From Nyssa sinensis (lineage: Eukaryota > Streptophyta > Magnoliopsida > Cornales > Nyssaceae): a DNA stretch of 64,000 bases. Below, piece after piece: positions 23,005 to 35,290 of this stretch (within the stretch, counting starts at the first letter, position 1; the number at the start of each line of letters is the position of its first letter). The DNA is taken from positions 1-64,000 of the forward strand of contig VIRR01000474.1 of NCBI GenBank assembly GCA_008638375.1, given 5' to 3'. The notes under the pieces are model-generated. The model saw only the letters and a list, made by a program, of their open reading frames with translations. It did no database searches and was not told the origin of the DNA. The position numbers were made by a program, and so were the translations under genes.

Positions 23005-23415
23005 AATATGGTGAGATACCAAAATTACACTAGTTGTAATTGATGCACTAGTTGTTGTGATTATAGCTGACTAATATCTTCTAAAGACCCACAAGCATAC
23101 TACAAATATTCTTTTTCCTTTGTCTTTCTTTAATGACTTGTATTCTGCAATTCAATGAGGCATGCTTGGCCACAGATATTCTTATTATTCCTTTCATTGT
23201 TTTCATTCCTTCTAATAATCAGACTTTCAAGAAGTTGATTTTTTTGCCTCTGCTCTTTCTTCATTCATTATTTGTAACATTTTAGGTTGTCATATATATA
23301 GTGGTAACCATTTGCTGAGATATGTCGTTTTGATGGTATGAACTAGTGATTACATACTCTTAATTGCTTTGTTTGTGGTTCCCTTTGTTGTGACATGTCT
23401 TTATGATGGCATGAA

Positions 23416-23641
23416 CTAACATCATGTGTGGTACGGTGGAATAAGCGTTCCAGGAATGCCTATTCTAACTTTTCATTCCTTATTCTTGCTTGGAATGATT
23501 AGGAATGCCTATTTCATAAAATAGAAATTCCATTAAAAATCATTTCAAGTATTTCTTTGATCTAAATTAGTAATCTTTGTTCCATACTATTTCCTATTTC
23601 GTTCCATGGAAGTAATATTTCATTCCCTCGTACCAACTAAG
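23416..23641. mobile_element. Diverged Tourist-like MITE
   Basis: Starts near GTGTGGTACGGTGGAATAAG and ends CATTCCCTCGTACCAAC with TAA after it. It is rich in ATTCC/GGAAT like the MITE at 9984-10203 and shares the phrases ATTTCTTTGA and GTAATCT with it. The ends are diverged. Confidence 0.55.
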
Positions 23642-24680
23642 TGATTACAGTTTTCTTAATCAAAATAGAGATTAATTGTCTTGCTGATACTATTGTTTAC
23701 AATCATTTTCCTTTGTAGGAGCCTTCTGTGAATGTTCCTAGGGTTACTATCACGGAGACTTGAACTTTATACTCATCCCTTCCTTTAGATGTCATGCCAT
23801 TATGAATGGGTCTTTAACCCGTATCATAAACTATGGGTTATTAGACCATGGATTACTATATCTTTGGAAAATGATGGCCTTTGACTCATAGTTTAGTTTG
23901 ATATTCAAACTTATATCATCTGAGTCAATCTCCTTTGTCATTAATTTTTTCTACTTTGTCAAAATGGTTTTGGAGGCCCTTTCCATGCATATCAAGTTCT
24001 GTTATATATGTTTGATTTAAATGGATCAAACTTGAACATGGCTTAAAAGCTGTTTCTAAATCAATTGAAAAATATGTTTGTGGTTGCAAATAATAATGCA
24101 AAAAGAGAACTCCAATGTTCAGGACATGACCAATTATTTGTTCAATGATATTTTTGATTAGCTTGTGAATTTTGTTTAATTAACTTTTAATGAATGTCAA
24201 TAATGGTGTTGTTAAGGGCTTCATCTCTAGTCTTTTTTTGAATGTGACCCTCAGATTTAATCGTTACATGTGGTTAGGAGAATTTATATGTGTTCCTAAG
24301 TTTACAACCGATCAAGTGACCGAAAGTTAAGGTTTATAGGATGGTTACCGAGTCATCAAAAAAAAAAAAATTGTTCTAATGACTTTGTCTTGTCCTGCTT
24401 TTGCTATTTGACAATTCGTTAACTTTGTTGTAATGACTGCAACCCACATCTGGCATCCCCGTAGTTGCTTTGTTGTGCTGGAACCATATGTGATGACTCA
24501 TACTCTGTTCCTGAATTAGAAAGCACAGCTAGAGTGATTCCTGAAAAGACCATAAGAAAAATGAAATGTAAACAAAATTAACTTATTCTATTTGATAGAA
24601 TTGGGTAGCTGGTTAAGCACTGAAACATTGAGCAGTTATATAATTCACTACTGATCTTCAAAGAAATCTTATTTTAACAG

Positions 24681-25799
24681 TTAAGGAAGCAAAAGAAGCA
24701 GACTCACCTGAAAATGCAAATGTGAACAATGAATCAAGTGTACCTCAGCTTAGACCATGTAAGTGGAAGTGGTGACTTCAAATGGCCATCTATTCATTCT
24801 TTGTCCTCTCCGGCCAATCAGTTGCTACACTCTTGGGAAGACTGTACTACGATAAAGGTGGAAATAGCAAATGGATGGCAACCCTGGTGCAAACTGCAGG
24901 TTTCCCAATCCTCATTCCCTTCCTCTGCATCTCACCTGCAGCCAGAAAATGCACTACTGCAGGCAATTATAATGCTACAAAACCACCCTCAGCTTTAATC
25001 CTTGCAGCACTTTATGTCTCCCTCGGCGTGTTCGTAGCAGCAGTATCCATGTTGTATTCAATTGGGCTCCTATACCTTCCCGTCTCTACTTACTCTCTCA
25101 TCTGTGCAAGTCAACTCGGCTTCAAGCTTTCTTCTCCTACTTCCTCAATTCACAGAAGTTCACTCCTTTTATAGCCAATTCCCTAGTCCTTCTCACCATC
25201 TCCTCCACCCTCCTTGTATTCCAAACTGACTCCACAGATTCCACAAAAACCTCCAAAGGGTTCTTATGCACTGTTGGTGCATCAGCTGGGTATGCATTGA
25301 TGTTATCTGTAACACAGCTCTCCTTTAGGAAGATTCTGGAAAGGGAAACCTTCAGAGTGGTGTTGGACTTGATAATCTATTGGTCACTCGTCGCAAACAT
25401 TGCCATCCTGGTGGGGCTTTTCGCTAGCGGAGAGTGGAAGAGTTTGAATGGAGAGATGGAAAAGTATGAATTGGGGAGGATATCCTATGTGATGGTTTTG
25501 GTATGGACAGCAGTGTGCTGGCAGGTTTTCTCTACTGGGATAGTAGGGTTGATCTTCGAGGTGTCTTCCCTCTTTTCCAATGTCATTAGTACTTTGGGTT
25601 TGCCCATTGTTCCAGTTCTTGCAGTGGTCTTTTTCCATGACAAGACGGATGGAGTGAAGGTAATTGCCATGTTATGGCTATTTGGGGGTTTGTTTCATAT
25701 ATCTATCAGCATTATCTTGATGATTTGATTTTGAAGTCCAAGGCTAAAAGTGAATGTGTCAATCAACTTTCTGAAGATTCACTGGTTGAAAGAGGCTGA
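24681..25799 (+). pseudogene. PUP-family purine permease copy B, exon 2 only
   Basis: It begins after the same TTTTAACAG acceptor as copies A and C and ends at the same TGA, but has no exon 1: homology stops about 175 bp upstream. Relative to the intact copy it has a one-base deletion after SQLGF (25125/25126), a 15-base in-frame deletion near 25259 and a second one-base deletion near 25675 that scrambles the C-terminus. The intact frames still show GQSVATLLGRLYYDKGG and the long C-terminal membrane segments. It is a truncated, dead copy in opposite orientation to A and C. Confidence 0.92.
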
Positions 25800-25958
25800 T
25801 GGATGAACAAATGGGCTTTCACTTTGGAGCTGGAAGAAGTCATGGTTTAATGTTTAGATGCTACAAAGAGAAAGGGGAGGGGGAAAAGGCACACTGAGAT
25901 GTTGAGAACACAAATGATAGCCTATGATATAAACCTGAACAGGATTTCTTTAGTTGAA

Positions 25959-26208
25959 ATCAACTGGGCTAGCCCAGTTTATCATGATCACAATGTCTTC
26001 CTCATCAGGAGGAGGTCATGAGTTCAAGTCATTTTACATTCTACCATAGGCTGCTAATTTGTTTGTGTAAGACCCATATTTGAAACACTTATTATGTTAT
26101 TATTAGATTTTATTTTTCAATTCTAAGTTGTGTAATAGTACTGTTGAGTTAATTGATTAATTATAATATCCATCGTTTTCATAAAAAATAAAAATAAAAA
26201 TAAAAAAA
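25959..26208 (+). mobile_element. tRNA-like SINE with 15-16 bp target duplication
   Basis: The 250-bp unit begins with a tRNA-like head (GGGCTAGCCCAG ... box-B-like GAGTTCAAGTC) and ends in an (AAAAT)n-type A-rich tail. It is flanked by GATTTCTTTAGTTGAA (25943-25958) and GATTCTTTAGCTGAA (26209-26223), a near-identical direct repeat as left by LINE-mediated insertion. The same element at the same place lies at 46877-47123 and 63716-63956. Confidence 0.8.
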
Positions 26209-26719
26209 GATTCTTTAGCTGAACCTATATAGTTGAAGTAATTATAAGATGAATTGATAACACAAAATGTAGGACTAAGAGATCATCACATTATATTTGA
26301 AATTTAAAACATCAAAGTTGTAAAGATATACTCTTCAACGGATTGAAATTCTCTACGGTGTACAATGATCCGGTCTAAATTTTTCTCTCACGTTACATGG
26401 ACCCTCACATGGAAAAAATAATATTAAATAACTGCCCATATGAAAGAAAAACACCTGATTGGATAGCCAGTGCACGAGAGAGAATCCGTACCCCTCCTAG
26501 CCACAAGGATACATATAATAGTGCTCTATGTTCAGCGAAGTGCGGAGGTCCATTGAAGAGAAAATCCCTGACTATAAAAGTTGATTTAACTTTGAAAGTT
26601 AGTACTCTGGCAATCAAAAATATAGTTCACCCTAATAATAATAAGCACATTTATTGGAAAAAGAAACATCGTGCTTTGGTCATGGTAAATTGAGAGTGGC
26701 ATATGTCACCTACCCTAAG

Positions 26720-27320
26720 AAATATAATATTATTGAAGGCTATAAAGTAAAAAAATTAAAAAAAAAAAAAAAAAAAGTAAATTCCATTAACATACCTCGA
26801 GATTTTTTTTATAATAACACTAACTTCTCTTGAGATTGTTGAAATTACACCAACTTTCATTTCTTTGTCGACAAATTATAAATACTCTTATTCAGTTAAA
26901 ATGACAAAATTGTCATTTTCAATTTTTTTTATTTAATTTTAACCTATTTTATTGATTTTTTATTTTTAAATAAAAATTGATTAAAACCTTAAATTTATTT
27001 TTATATTATATAAAAAAATAAGTTATTTATCTTAAACTTAGTTTTATATAAAAGAGGTTTTTTAAAAAAATAGTCAAAATTAAAAAGTACAAATATATAT
27101 ATATATATAGGGACAGTTTCCTTTTTTTTGAAAAAAAAAAAATCGACTGAAGATGGGGTATTTGAGTATTTATAGTTTGTCAATAAAATTAGAAAAAATC
27201 AGTTCAATTTTAAAAATTTTAAAAAAAAATAGTATAATTATCCAAAATTTTGGGTGAAGTCAGTAATTCAAAGAAATATCTCGAATACTAACAAAAAAAT
27301 TTCTAGAATTCTATCAAGCT
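26720..27320. mobile_element. AT-rich insertion found only in the left arm
   Basis: The right arm reads straight from CCCTAAG to the CATCACAACCC region, whereas here about 600 bp intervene. The insert contains a poly-A run, GTAAATTCCATTAAC and TATATA stretches, and resembles 11877-12370. No coding potential. It inserted after the arms formed. Class unknown. Confidence 0.65.
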
Positions 27321-28211
27321 CCAACATCACAACCCATTTCCAGATTGCAGTTTCAAGAATTGAAGTATATCCATCCTCCATTTGTTTTTGCTACAATTTT
27401 TCACGAAAAGAGCCTCTATTCAATAATACAAGTTTATGCAACCTTACCAAGAAGAGTTTTATGCATCTCCTACAAATGTCAAACGCAACAAATTCTCAAC
27501 AAAAAGAAGAAAAAAATGCAACAGTAATGAACCATTGATTAACGAAGACAACAAATCAACTTTGCGTATGCTTACATTTTCTCATCATTGATTAACAACA
27601 AAAGGAGATTACAGTAAAGAAAATAAAATAAAATAAAACAGAATAAGATAGATAATAATGTGGCAATCCACAGTGCTACAAAAAAATCCCTCTCCAATAA
27701 CCAACTGCCCTCTATCAAACTACCGGAGGCAAATAGAATGTCTTTTTGCAGCAATGGAGAGGGAGTTTTGTTGGAAACACCAGCTTCAGAAGCTAAATCT
27801 GCAAACAAGACCTTCCCGTTCCTATTATTTTAACCTCATCTATATTCTTTTTGTATGTCCAACAGGAACATCACTTCCTAAAAGCCTTTAGGGCCTTTGA
27901 TTTGTCAGCAGCCCTGTAAGAATACGTTGTGTGAAGTAAAGGTCAAGAACATATACTAAAATGAGTGGGGAAAAAAAAAAAAAAAAAAACCTTGAAGCAT
28001 GAGGATGTCCCATGCGTCATGGGTCCACAGACCACCAGTGATCCATCATTAAAAATTCAAAAATTTGGACATGTACGATAAAAATATGAAACACTACTTG
28101 CTTAGGGCACATTCCCTGATCTTATAAATGGATAAATGGGGTCCATGAACATTGTGCGTGCGGGCACGCATGAGCACAATCAATCCAGAAGTAGCATGAA
28201 TGGCTTACTGG

Positions 28212-31200
28212 TTAATGAGGGATCTGAAGAAGAATGAATGCGATGAAATACAAACACACAGAAATTGCAGTCCCAGCTAGAAAATTATACAGCAGCTGCC
28301 GATTATCTCTTGTGGGTATAAGAACTGACTTAAGTGAGTTGGTTAGTTCAAAGGGCCGATGGGATATCTGCAAAGGCAAGCCAAAATAACAACATAATGC
28401 AAAAAATTAGTACTCGTTAGCACCTTCGTTTCTTTAAATTTGAAGAACACATTTGCTCACCAAAACATAAATGGCGGTTGTGAGCATAAAATTGAGCAAA
28501 GGATATTCTGGGATGAGAGAAAGAAGCCACTTAGGCTGTCCATTGGGTATGCTTGATCTGCACACACACGTCTGGAAGTGATCGGGCTTGTGTCAAGTTG
28601 AGTTTCAAATGTATGACATATACCTTGGTTCCAAACACTAGTCAGATAAAAGAAAGAAAAGTTTCTTCTGCTCATCTTTTGTGCTACAGAAAGTATGTGC
28701 AGAAATGAAAATCTAGAGTAAGATAAGAACTTTTAAATTTGATAAACAGGTAAAAGGACATGAATCTGTAATTTTATTTTATTTTTAAAAAGAAGAAGAA
28801 AAGAAAAACAAAAGGTCATGAAAAGTTGAGATATACCATCAAGAGAGTAAAAGGTTTAAAAAAATAACAATTAGATAAATAATCAAATAAAAGACATCGT
28901 AGAGGTTACATAACATAAATTGAATTTCAGTAATTAAAAATGAAGTTTGATTTGACAAAGAGTAAATGGGAAAGCAATGAAGCTTACACACCTCAGCCAG
29001 ATGTGGAACTGAGAAATATAGGTCTCCAAAGTAACCTTGCCGAGCCAACTAGTAGCATTTAGTAGTAGTATAATCAGCGAGAGCAGAAAATGTGGTATTC
29101 CAATCAAAAGAAGAAAAATGTTTGTGTAAAGAGGTGCTTCATGGTTAAATAGTTCACCAAACAGGTCAAAGAAAACTTACGCTAAAAGAGTCCATGAGGA
29201 ATTACGAAGCTCCTGAGTAAAATTCCGCAAGCAAATGTAAACACTGGGATCCAAATAAAGCATGGGTGAAAGTAAGACACTGCAAACTGAATGAGAACAT
29301 CTTATGGGACCAAATACTCCTTAGATATTCTCAGAACAAAAATAATAATAATTATAATAAAAATCATAAATGATGATATGAAATAAAATAAAAGGAAAAA
29401 TAAAAACTCTTGATACGCACGTTATAGGAATCCATGATGTGTGTGGATGGAGCTTATTGTAAACAAATTCATACCACAAATAGCCAACCTAAAAAGATAA
29501 CAAGCAAACAATCAGACCATAAAATCAAGAAATCTAAAATCAAGGCAAACAGATGACAGTGACACTCCGATCACAGGAACATGCAACTCACGAATAAGGC
29601 AACCGCAACGATGCATGTTTTAATTGCGCGTCTCTGCCTGGTTTCAGATTCCTCCAATTTCTCCATCCACTTCTGAACCTAAGAAAAGTAAAATAAATAA
29701 ATTTTAGCAGTTGGCGCAACCCAAAAGAAACAATTGCAAAGCCACCAAACCTTCAAGAAATTACATTGGGGTGAAAATAGGCATAGATCATTCCTATAAT
29801 CCATATATAGCGATAAAGCCCAGATCTGAAATGCCATTTGTGCAATCGAGGGAGATCTGGTTTTGCAGGATCAGTGTACCCTGCCATTGGAAATAACTAT
29901 ATTCAGGTGCTTAGCCCAGCAGACATAAACATACTTCGAATTTTTGAAAACCCAGCTCCATCGGGAGATTTTTCAAAACATTATTAACACTACTCATGAT
30001 ATCATATTACTTCAAAAAATTATAGAGAATTTATTTTTTCAGGGATATAATTGTGATTAATGAAGAAAACAGAAAAAAGCAAATACACAAGCAGGGGTGC
30101 AAAAAAAGAAAACAAAATACAAGGAAAATCCGCTGAAACGTGCTCAAAATTTTGTGAGCTGGACGCCTACCAGTATAAAACTCAAGACTAGTATTTGCCT
30201 GTCTCAAACTTATGCTGAGTCCATTCAAAGTTGAGTCAAGAACGATTATAAAAAATTAGCTGACCCAGTTACGCTCCAAATAAACTTTGCCAATTTCAGA
30301 TTAGAAGCATACAATATGATACGCGAGGGTAAAAAAGTTAGGCTGATTACTAACCTAACAGGAATGTTAAAGGACGCCATAAAAATTCAAAAATTCCAGG
30401 AATTTCCCAAACCACAATAACCACGAGAAACCATGTGAGAATCTTCACAGCCATCACTGATCTTATTTCATTATACTTGTGGAGTATACCAAGGGCTCCA
30501 TACACCATAAGAGTGAAAAGCGTGTGCATTGGGCGTATATTGTACAGCATATAATACAACAAAATATCATGAAGCAATTTAGCCGCCACATCATCTGCCT
30601 AAAAGAGGACAATAGTGATTTAAAGGCACCCTAGATTATTAAAACAAAGTAATAATACCACAACTTAGAGTGAAATAACAATATGACCCAAAATCAATAC
30701 GTTACCTGAGCGAACCTAGCAAGGCTGAAATCTTTTCGGATGTAATAATAGGACAAGTTGCCAAATCCAGTCATCCAGACATATGCAGCAATAAAAACAC
30801 GTATTGCATTGTATATCTCCGTTGCAGCAAAGTAATGCTACATTCAAAAGAGGACCTGTCACAATATAGTAAAGAAAAAGGTACACAGCCTTAAAAACTA
30901 CTTGAAACTGATTGTAGTTTGTATTACACTATCCGTACAAGTTAAGAAAAAGTCATTATCCAGTGTTGGTCTCACTTACATAGGATGCTGCAAGGGGGTA
31001 GAGTAGAGACATACCTAACCTTTGCATTATTTTGCATAAAGTGGCTGTTCTCATACTCAAACCCTGTCTTCCTATGCTTGGCAGCTCGAGTGTTTACCAT
31101 TGCACCAGGCAATGGACACAATCCATACAAGTGTATTATATAGAAAGACCATCACAGCTCATACAGACCATATCGAACATCCAGCTAAGTTTTAGAAATT

Positions 31201-31756
31201 GTCATGTATGGGCATAATTTTTGCGGGCTTCAATTTGATATCTTTCTAATGAATGACAACCAAAATTTTATGATTATCCATCTGAGTTTTCTAAGATACG
31301 TCGTTTTTAAAGAAATCATAGAGAAAGTGATCCAAAAATCCATATGCTCTGAACAATTTGATTACAACTCAGGAGATAACTTATACGAGTCATCCATCAG
31401 ATGACAACAATATCAACAGAAAAGTAAAACAAGCACACAAGGAAAAAAAAACAAAAACAAAAACAAAAAAGAAAGATTGCTGATCAACACAAATCATAGT
31501 AAATGCTACAGAAAGAGAATGCATAAGTGCATTTTTCTTTAACTGAGCTGAAGCAATAAGGCATTGAAAGTTATGAATTCTGACAAAAAATACTTGCCTG
31601 CATCCATCCTTTCCACTCCTCAGTCTGATGCCGATTAAGGTAAAGTAAGGATTTTCCAGAAAATGCTGACTTGTCAACATGTTTCTTTAGAGAAGTCATT
31701 GCTGAAACTATGATAAGAAGAGCGTAGAGAAAGAGGAAAAGATCGTGATCGTATTT
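28212..31756 (-). pseudogene. RWA: RWA (reduced wall acetylation, CAS1-domain) pseudogene, C-terminal half
   Basis: RWA proteins are Golgi multi-pass membrane proteins needed for O-acetylation of wall polysaccharides. Ten exons are visible on the minus strand: 31598-31756, 30706-30855, 30355-30594, 29765-29880, 29592-29678, 29421-29487, 29181-29243, 28992-29048, 28461-28557 and 28212-28367. Translated pieces include [44 protein letters not shown] and [13 protein letters not shown], all typical of the family. Breaks: two stops near the start of the second exon, a 16-base deletion in the third, and a deletion with frameshift in the sixth. The first intron uses a GC donor (CAG then GCAAGTA). The N-terminal half is absent: about 76 bp beyond the first visible exon the sequence becomes viral. 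Confidence 0.93.
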
Positions 31757-31831
31757 CTGTCCAAGGAAAAAAATTGATCAAAATCAACAAAGACAAGTTC
31801 AAGCCTGTTGTGTTTATAAATGTGTGATTAT

Positions 31832-32453
31832 ACAATCTTGACCAAATCATGCAAACCTCGTATGGTGATGTTGCAATTAGCTTTCAAAGACAATCTAGGC
31901 AATTATTACCTAGAACTTCGTCTTTAAGGAGTTATACTCCAAGAATGTCTGTAGACATTCTTTTATCTCCTCATAATCCACAACCACATCCAAGGAGAAC
32001 ATTCCCAACGGCTAGTGAAATGAATTTCACAATTTTAAAAAAAAATTAATAGATTATACAACAGAATTTATCATAGATAGTAAAGCGATCAATGCAGAAT
32101 TCTATCAAGAGAAATATTCTCTATTTAGGAAATGATATTTCCAAAAATTTAACCAAAAAGAATTACAGAAATTTAAAGAAGAATTCTATAATTATCTTAC
32201 ACATCAAAGAAAAGTAATACCCTTTGTTCAGTGGTTCTATATAATCTACTTTACAGACATGAAGCGTGCCATAAGATTAATGGTATTAGAAGATAATTAT
32301 AAATCTTGGCAAACAGGTGAAGGTCTAATCATTAGATCTATTCATCCTCCTCCAGAATCTTTAAAATTAGAACAATCAGGTTCTATGACTTCTAACCCTG
32401 CCTTAGAAGCAAATGCTTATGTAAACCTTGGCCAAGAAGAGACTTCTTCTTTG
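31832..32453 (+). pseudogene. Viral movement-protein C-terminal / downstream fragment
   Basis: The first 150 bp match 44403-44560 (the segment after NNLDQIMQTS) with a short deletion. The frame then continues with a basic, glutamine-rich stretch, a stop, and a region with QWFYIIYFTDMKRAI. Several stops and shifts are present. The Copia insertion at 32454 splits it from the part resuming at 37497. Confidence 0.75.
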
Positions 32454-32662
32454 TGTTAGAGATAATCCTCAAAATATTTGATTTAATTGTAGATAATATT
32501 TGATTTACTTATAGATATTTCTTTTGTGATTTGATTTGATTTTTGTTCCCTTATTTGAGGAGATTGTGTTGATTGAGTGTCATTTACAATGTATATTTAT
32601 ACCCATATTGATCAATAGAAAGGTATGCCATATTCTCTCATATCTTCAAGCGTATTGTAATA
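32454..32662 (+). repeat. 5' LTR of Copia C
   Basis: Begins TGTTAGAGATAATCC and ends GTATTGTAATA. Nearly identical to 37262-37491 except for a missing segment in the middle. The primer-binding site TGGTATCAGAGC starts at 32663. Confidence 0.93.
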
Positions 32663-32981
32663 TGGTATCAGAGCATTTTTTTTTTCTACATAACAAAGCC
32701 CACTCTGATCTTTGATCCTTCAATCACTGTCACCGCCCATCCAAGGGCCGCCAATCTAACACCGCTCATCCGAGGGTCCACACACTGGTTGGATCTTGGC
32801 TGCTTCTCTTTCGCTTCCTTGGTGGCATTGGCAGTGGACACAAGATTCCATCATTATCAAAATCATCATCTTCTTCATCTGAACTATTGGGTTTTACATC
32901 TTCATTAGCATCGAAGCTTTCCTTCAACGCTTCTTCGCCTTCGTAGGAAAAAAAAAATCATCAGTGTTTCTGCTTGACACC

Positions 32982-33950
32982 ATGACCACTCCAAGCTCTT
33001 CCCCCACTGCTATTACTACTCCCACAATCTCCAATGCAACTGATGCAAACCCAGCCCTTATTGCCATCAACATTTCTGCCCAAGTCCCTCTTAAACTCTC
33101 ATCCACCAATTATACCTCATGGAAACACCAATTTCAAACCCTTTTCGTTGGTTATGATCTTATTGGCTACATTGACGGTAACAAACCTTGCCCACCCGAA
33201 ACTATCGCTACAAATCAAACAACTTAATTGAATCTGGCTTATACTTTTTGGATTCGTCAGGATCAACTTATTCTCAATGCTATTATTGGCTCACTTTCTC
33301 CTACTCTTATTCCTTTTATTGCTTGTGCAACCACCTCTCGTCAGCTTGGATGATTCTTGCTAACACATATGCTCAACCCTCTCGTGGCCGGATCAAACAA
33401 GTTAAAGGTCAACTCAAAAATCCTACCAAAGGTTCTCAAAATGTCATTGATTTTCTACAATCTATCAAAACCCGAGCCGATGAACTTGCTCTTCTTGGAG
33501 TCCCTATGGACGATGGTGATCACATAGAAAAAATTCTCGATGGTCTTGGTAGTGATTACAAAGACCTTGTCCATGCCGTTCACATTCACGACACACCCCT
33601 CACCTTTGATGAACTTAATGAAAAACTACTCACTTTTGAAGCCCATTTGCAAGAGAAGAAGCCTGATCAATATTATCTCCCAGCCTCTGCTAATCCCGCT
33701 CACCACACTACTACAGGCTCCCGTCCCTCTAGGTGGCATCCATCTTTGACCACCACCCCGTCGCCCCCTTTTAGCTCTACCAACACTGGATGGCGTCCAT
33801 CTTCCACCAACAACTAGCGCCCTTCTCCCGGCCCGAATCAACCTCGGGGTGATCGACCACTACCACAGCCATATCTTGGCTACTATCAGATTTGTGGTAT
33901 TCAGGGTCATACTGCAAAACGGTGCCCTTCATTTCACCTTGTACCAAATG
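32982..33950 (+). pseudogene. Copia C gag
   Basis: The frame starts MTTPSSSPT and contains KLSSTNYTSWKHQF, the Copia gag signature, then a stop at 33225 and a frame restored by 33360 (LKNPTKGSQNVIDFLQ). The C-terminal part is rich in proline and serine. Past a stop at 33816 lies a partial zinc knuckle (CGIQGHTAKRCP) in which the first cysteine is not evident. Confidence 0.88.
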
Positions 33951-34029
33951 ACTCGTCGTCCTCATCTCGCCCTCTGATTACTCGTTCTACTACACCGTGG
34001 CAACCTCGGGCTCATTTTGGGGCCACCTC

Positions 34030-34300
34030 AACAACCTCCGCCTCTCCATCCTGGCTCCTTGATAATGGTGCTTCTCATCATGTCACTGCCGACTTGAGCA
34101 ACTTATCTCTTCATGTACCATACCCAAGCACAGACGATGTTATGATTGGCGATGGCACGGGTCTACCCATTACACATACCGGTTCCACTTCCTTCACTAC
34201 CCCTACCACTTCTTTTACCTTATCTAATGTTCTCTATGTTCCTAGCATGAAAAAGAATTTAATCTCTATTTCTTAATTTTGCACCACTAATAATGTATCC
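34030..34300 (+). pseudogene. Copia C protease region
   Basis: The active-site motif reads WLLDNGASHHVT, so the usual D-S-G or D-T-G is D-N-G. The flap part VMIGDGTGLPI and the LSNVLYVPSMKKNLISIS end are well conserved, followed by a stop. Confidence 0.85.
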
Positions 34301-34327
34301 ATTGAATTCTTACCAACTTCTTTTCTT

Positions 34328-35290
34328 ATGAATGAACTTCGCAAAAGGGCAATCCTCTTAATGGGCCAAATGAAGGATGGAGTGTATGAGTGGCCGACTT
34401 CCTTATCCGTGAAATCACCTTTACTTGCTTTCTCTAGTGTCAAGACCACTTCGTCCGAGTGGCATTATAGATTAGGTCATCCCGCTTTTTCTATTCTCAA
34501 ACATGTTGCGTCTCATTCTAAATTAGATTTGTCGTCTTCCATTTCACCTCACTTTTCATGTAATGCATGTCACTGCAATAAAAGTCACAAATTACCATTT
34601 TCTACTACTTCTATTGTCTCAACCAAACCTCTTGAAATTCTCTTTTCTGATGTGTGGACTTTCCCAGTCCTCTCCCATGATGACTTTAAATACTATGTTA
34701 TCTTTGTTGACCACTATGCAAAATATATATATGGATTTATCTATTCAAGTACAAATCGGATGTTCATGATGTCATCCGATTCAAAACTATTGTTGAAAAC
34801 TATTTTAAAAAAAAGACCATAACCTTTTATTCTGACAATGGTAACGAATATATTGGTCTTGCTTCTTACTTAGCCACTCACGGCATTTCTCATCTTACAA
34901 CTCCACCTCACACACCAGAACATAATGATTTTTCTGAAAGACGTCATCGTCACATAGTAGAAACTAGTCTCACACTTTTCTCTCATGCTTCACTTCCTTT
35001 AATTTTTTGGTCTCACACCTTTACCACTGTTGTCTACCTCATAAATCGTATGCCCACTCCCATACTAAATCTCTCTTCCCCTTTTGAAAAGATTTTTGGT
35101 ACTCCTCCAAACTACTCTAAACTTAGGGTCTTTGGTTGCCTTGGATACTCCTGGCTTTGGCCTTATTCTTCTCACAAACTCGACTCTCACTCTACTCCCT
35201 GTGTCTTTCTTAGCTACTCTCTTACTTAGAGTGCCTACTTTTGTTATGATCCTTCTACCGCCAAAATGTTTATCTCTCGTCAAGTCAAGT
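34328..35290 (+). pseudogene. Copia C integrase
   Basis: It has the pre-integrase LGHPAFSILKHV motif and the CNACHCNKSHKLPF zinc-binding cysteines. The first catalytic aspartate lies in FSDVWTFPV, and later a PEHNDFSERRHRHI-like stretch in another frame carries the glutamate motif. Stops and a frameshift occur after about 34820. Confidence 0.85.

Larger units (their letters stand above)
21544..24505. other. Intergenic DNA, no gene seen
   Basis: AT-rich, with a (TA)n tract at about 22303-22331 and the two repeat candidates listed separately. No open frame with domain signal. The paralogous DNA upstream of the other PUP copies does not extend into this stretch. Confidence 0.6.
24506..28905. 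repeat. Left arm of a large inverted duplication
   Basis: This stretch matches the reverse complement of 44698-48646 through PUP intron and exon 2, the SINE, the PUP-RWA intergenic DNA and the last RWA exons. Differences are small indels plus a roughly 600-bp AT-rich insert at 26720-27320 found only here and a roughly 60-bp insert at about 44870-44935 found only in the other arm. The arms are separated by 15.8 kb. Confidence 0.9.

Noticed and set aside
25384..25670. Minus-strand frames over PUP B, and plus-strand frames 47444-47730 over PUP C
   Set aside because: Antisense shadows of PUP exon 2.
25959..26060. Possible tRNA gene in the PUP-RWA spacer
   Set aside because: Box-A/B-like motifs are present but no full cloverleaf. 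The A-tail and target duplications show a SINE.
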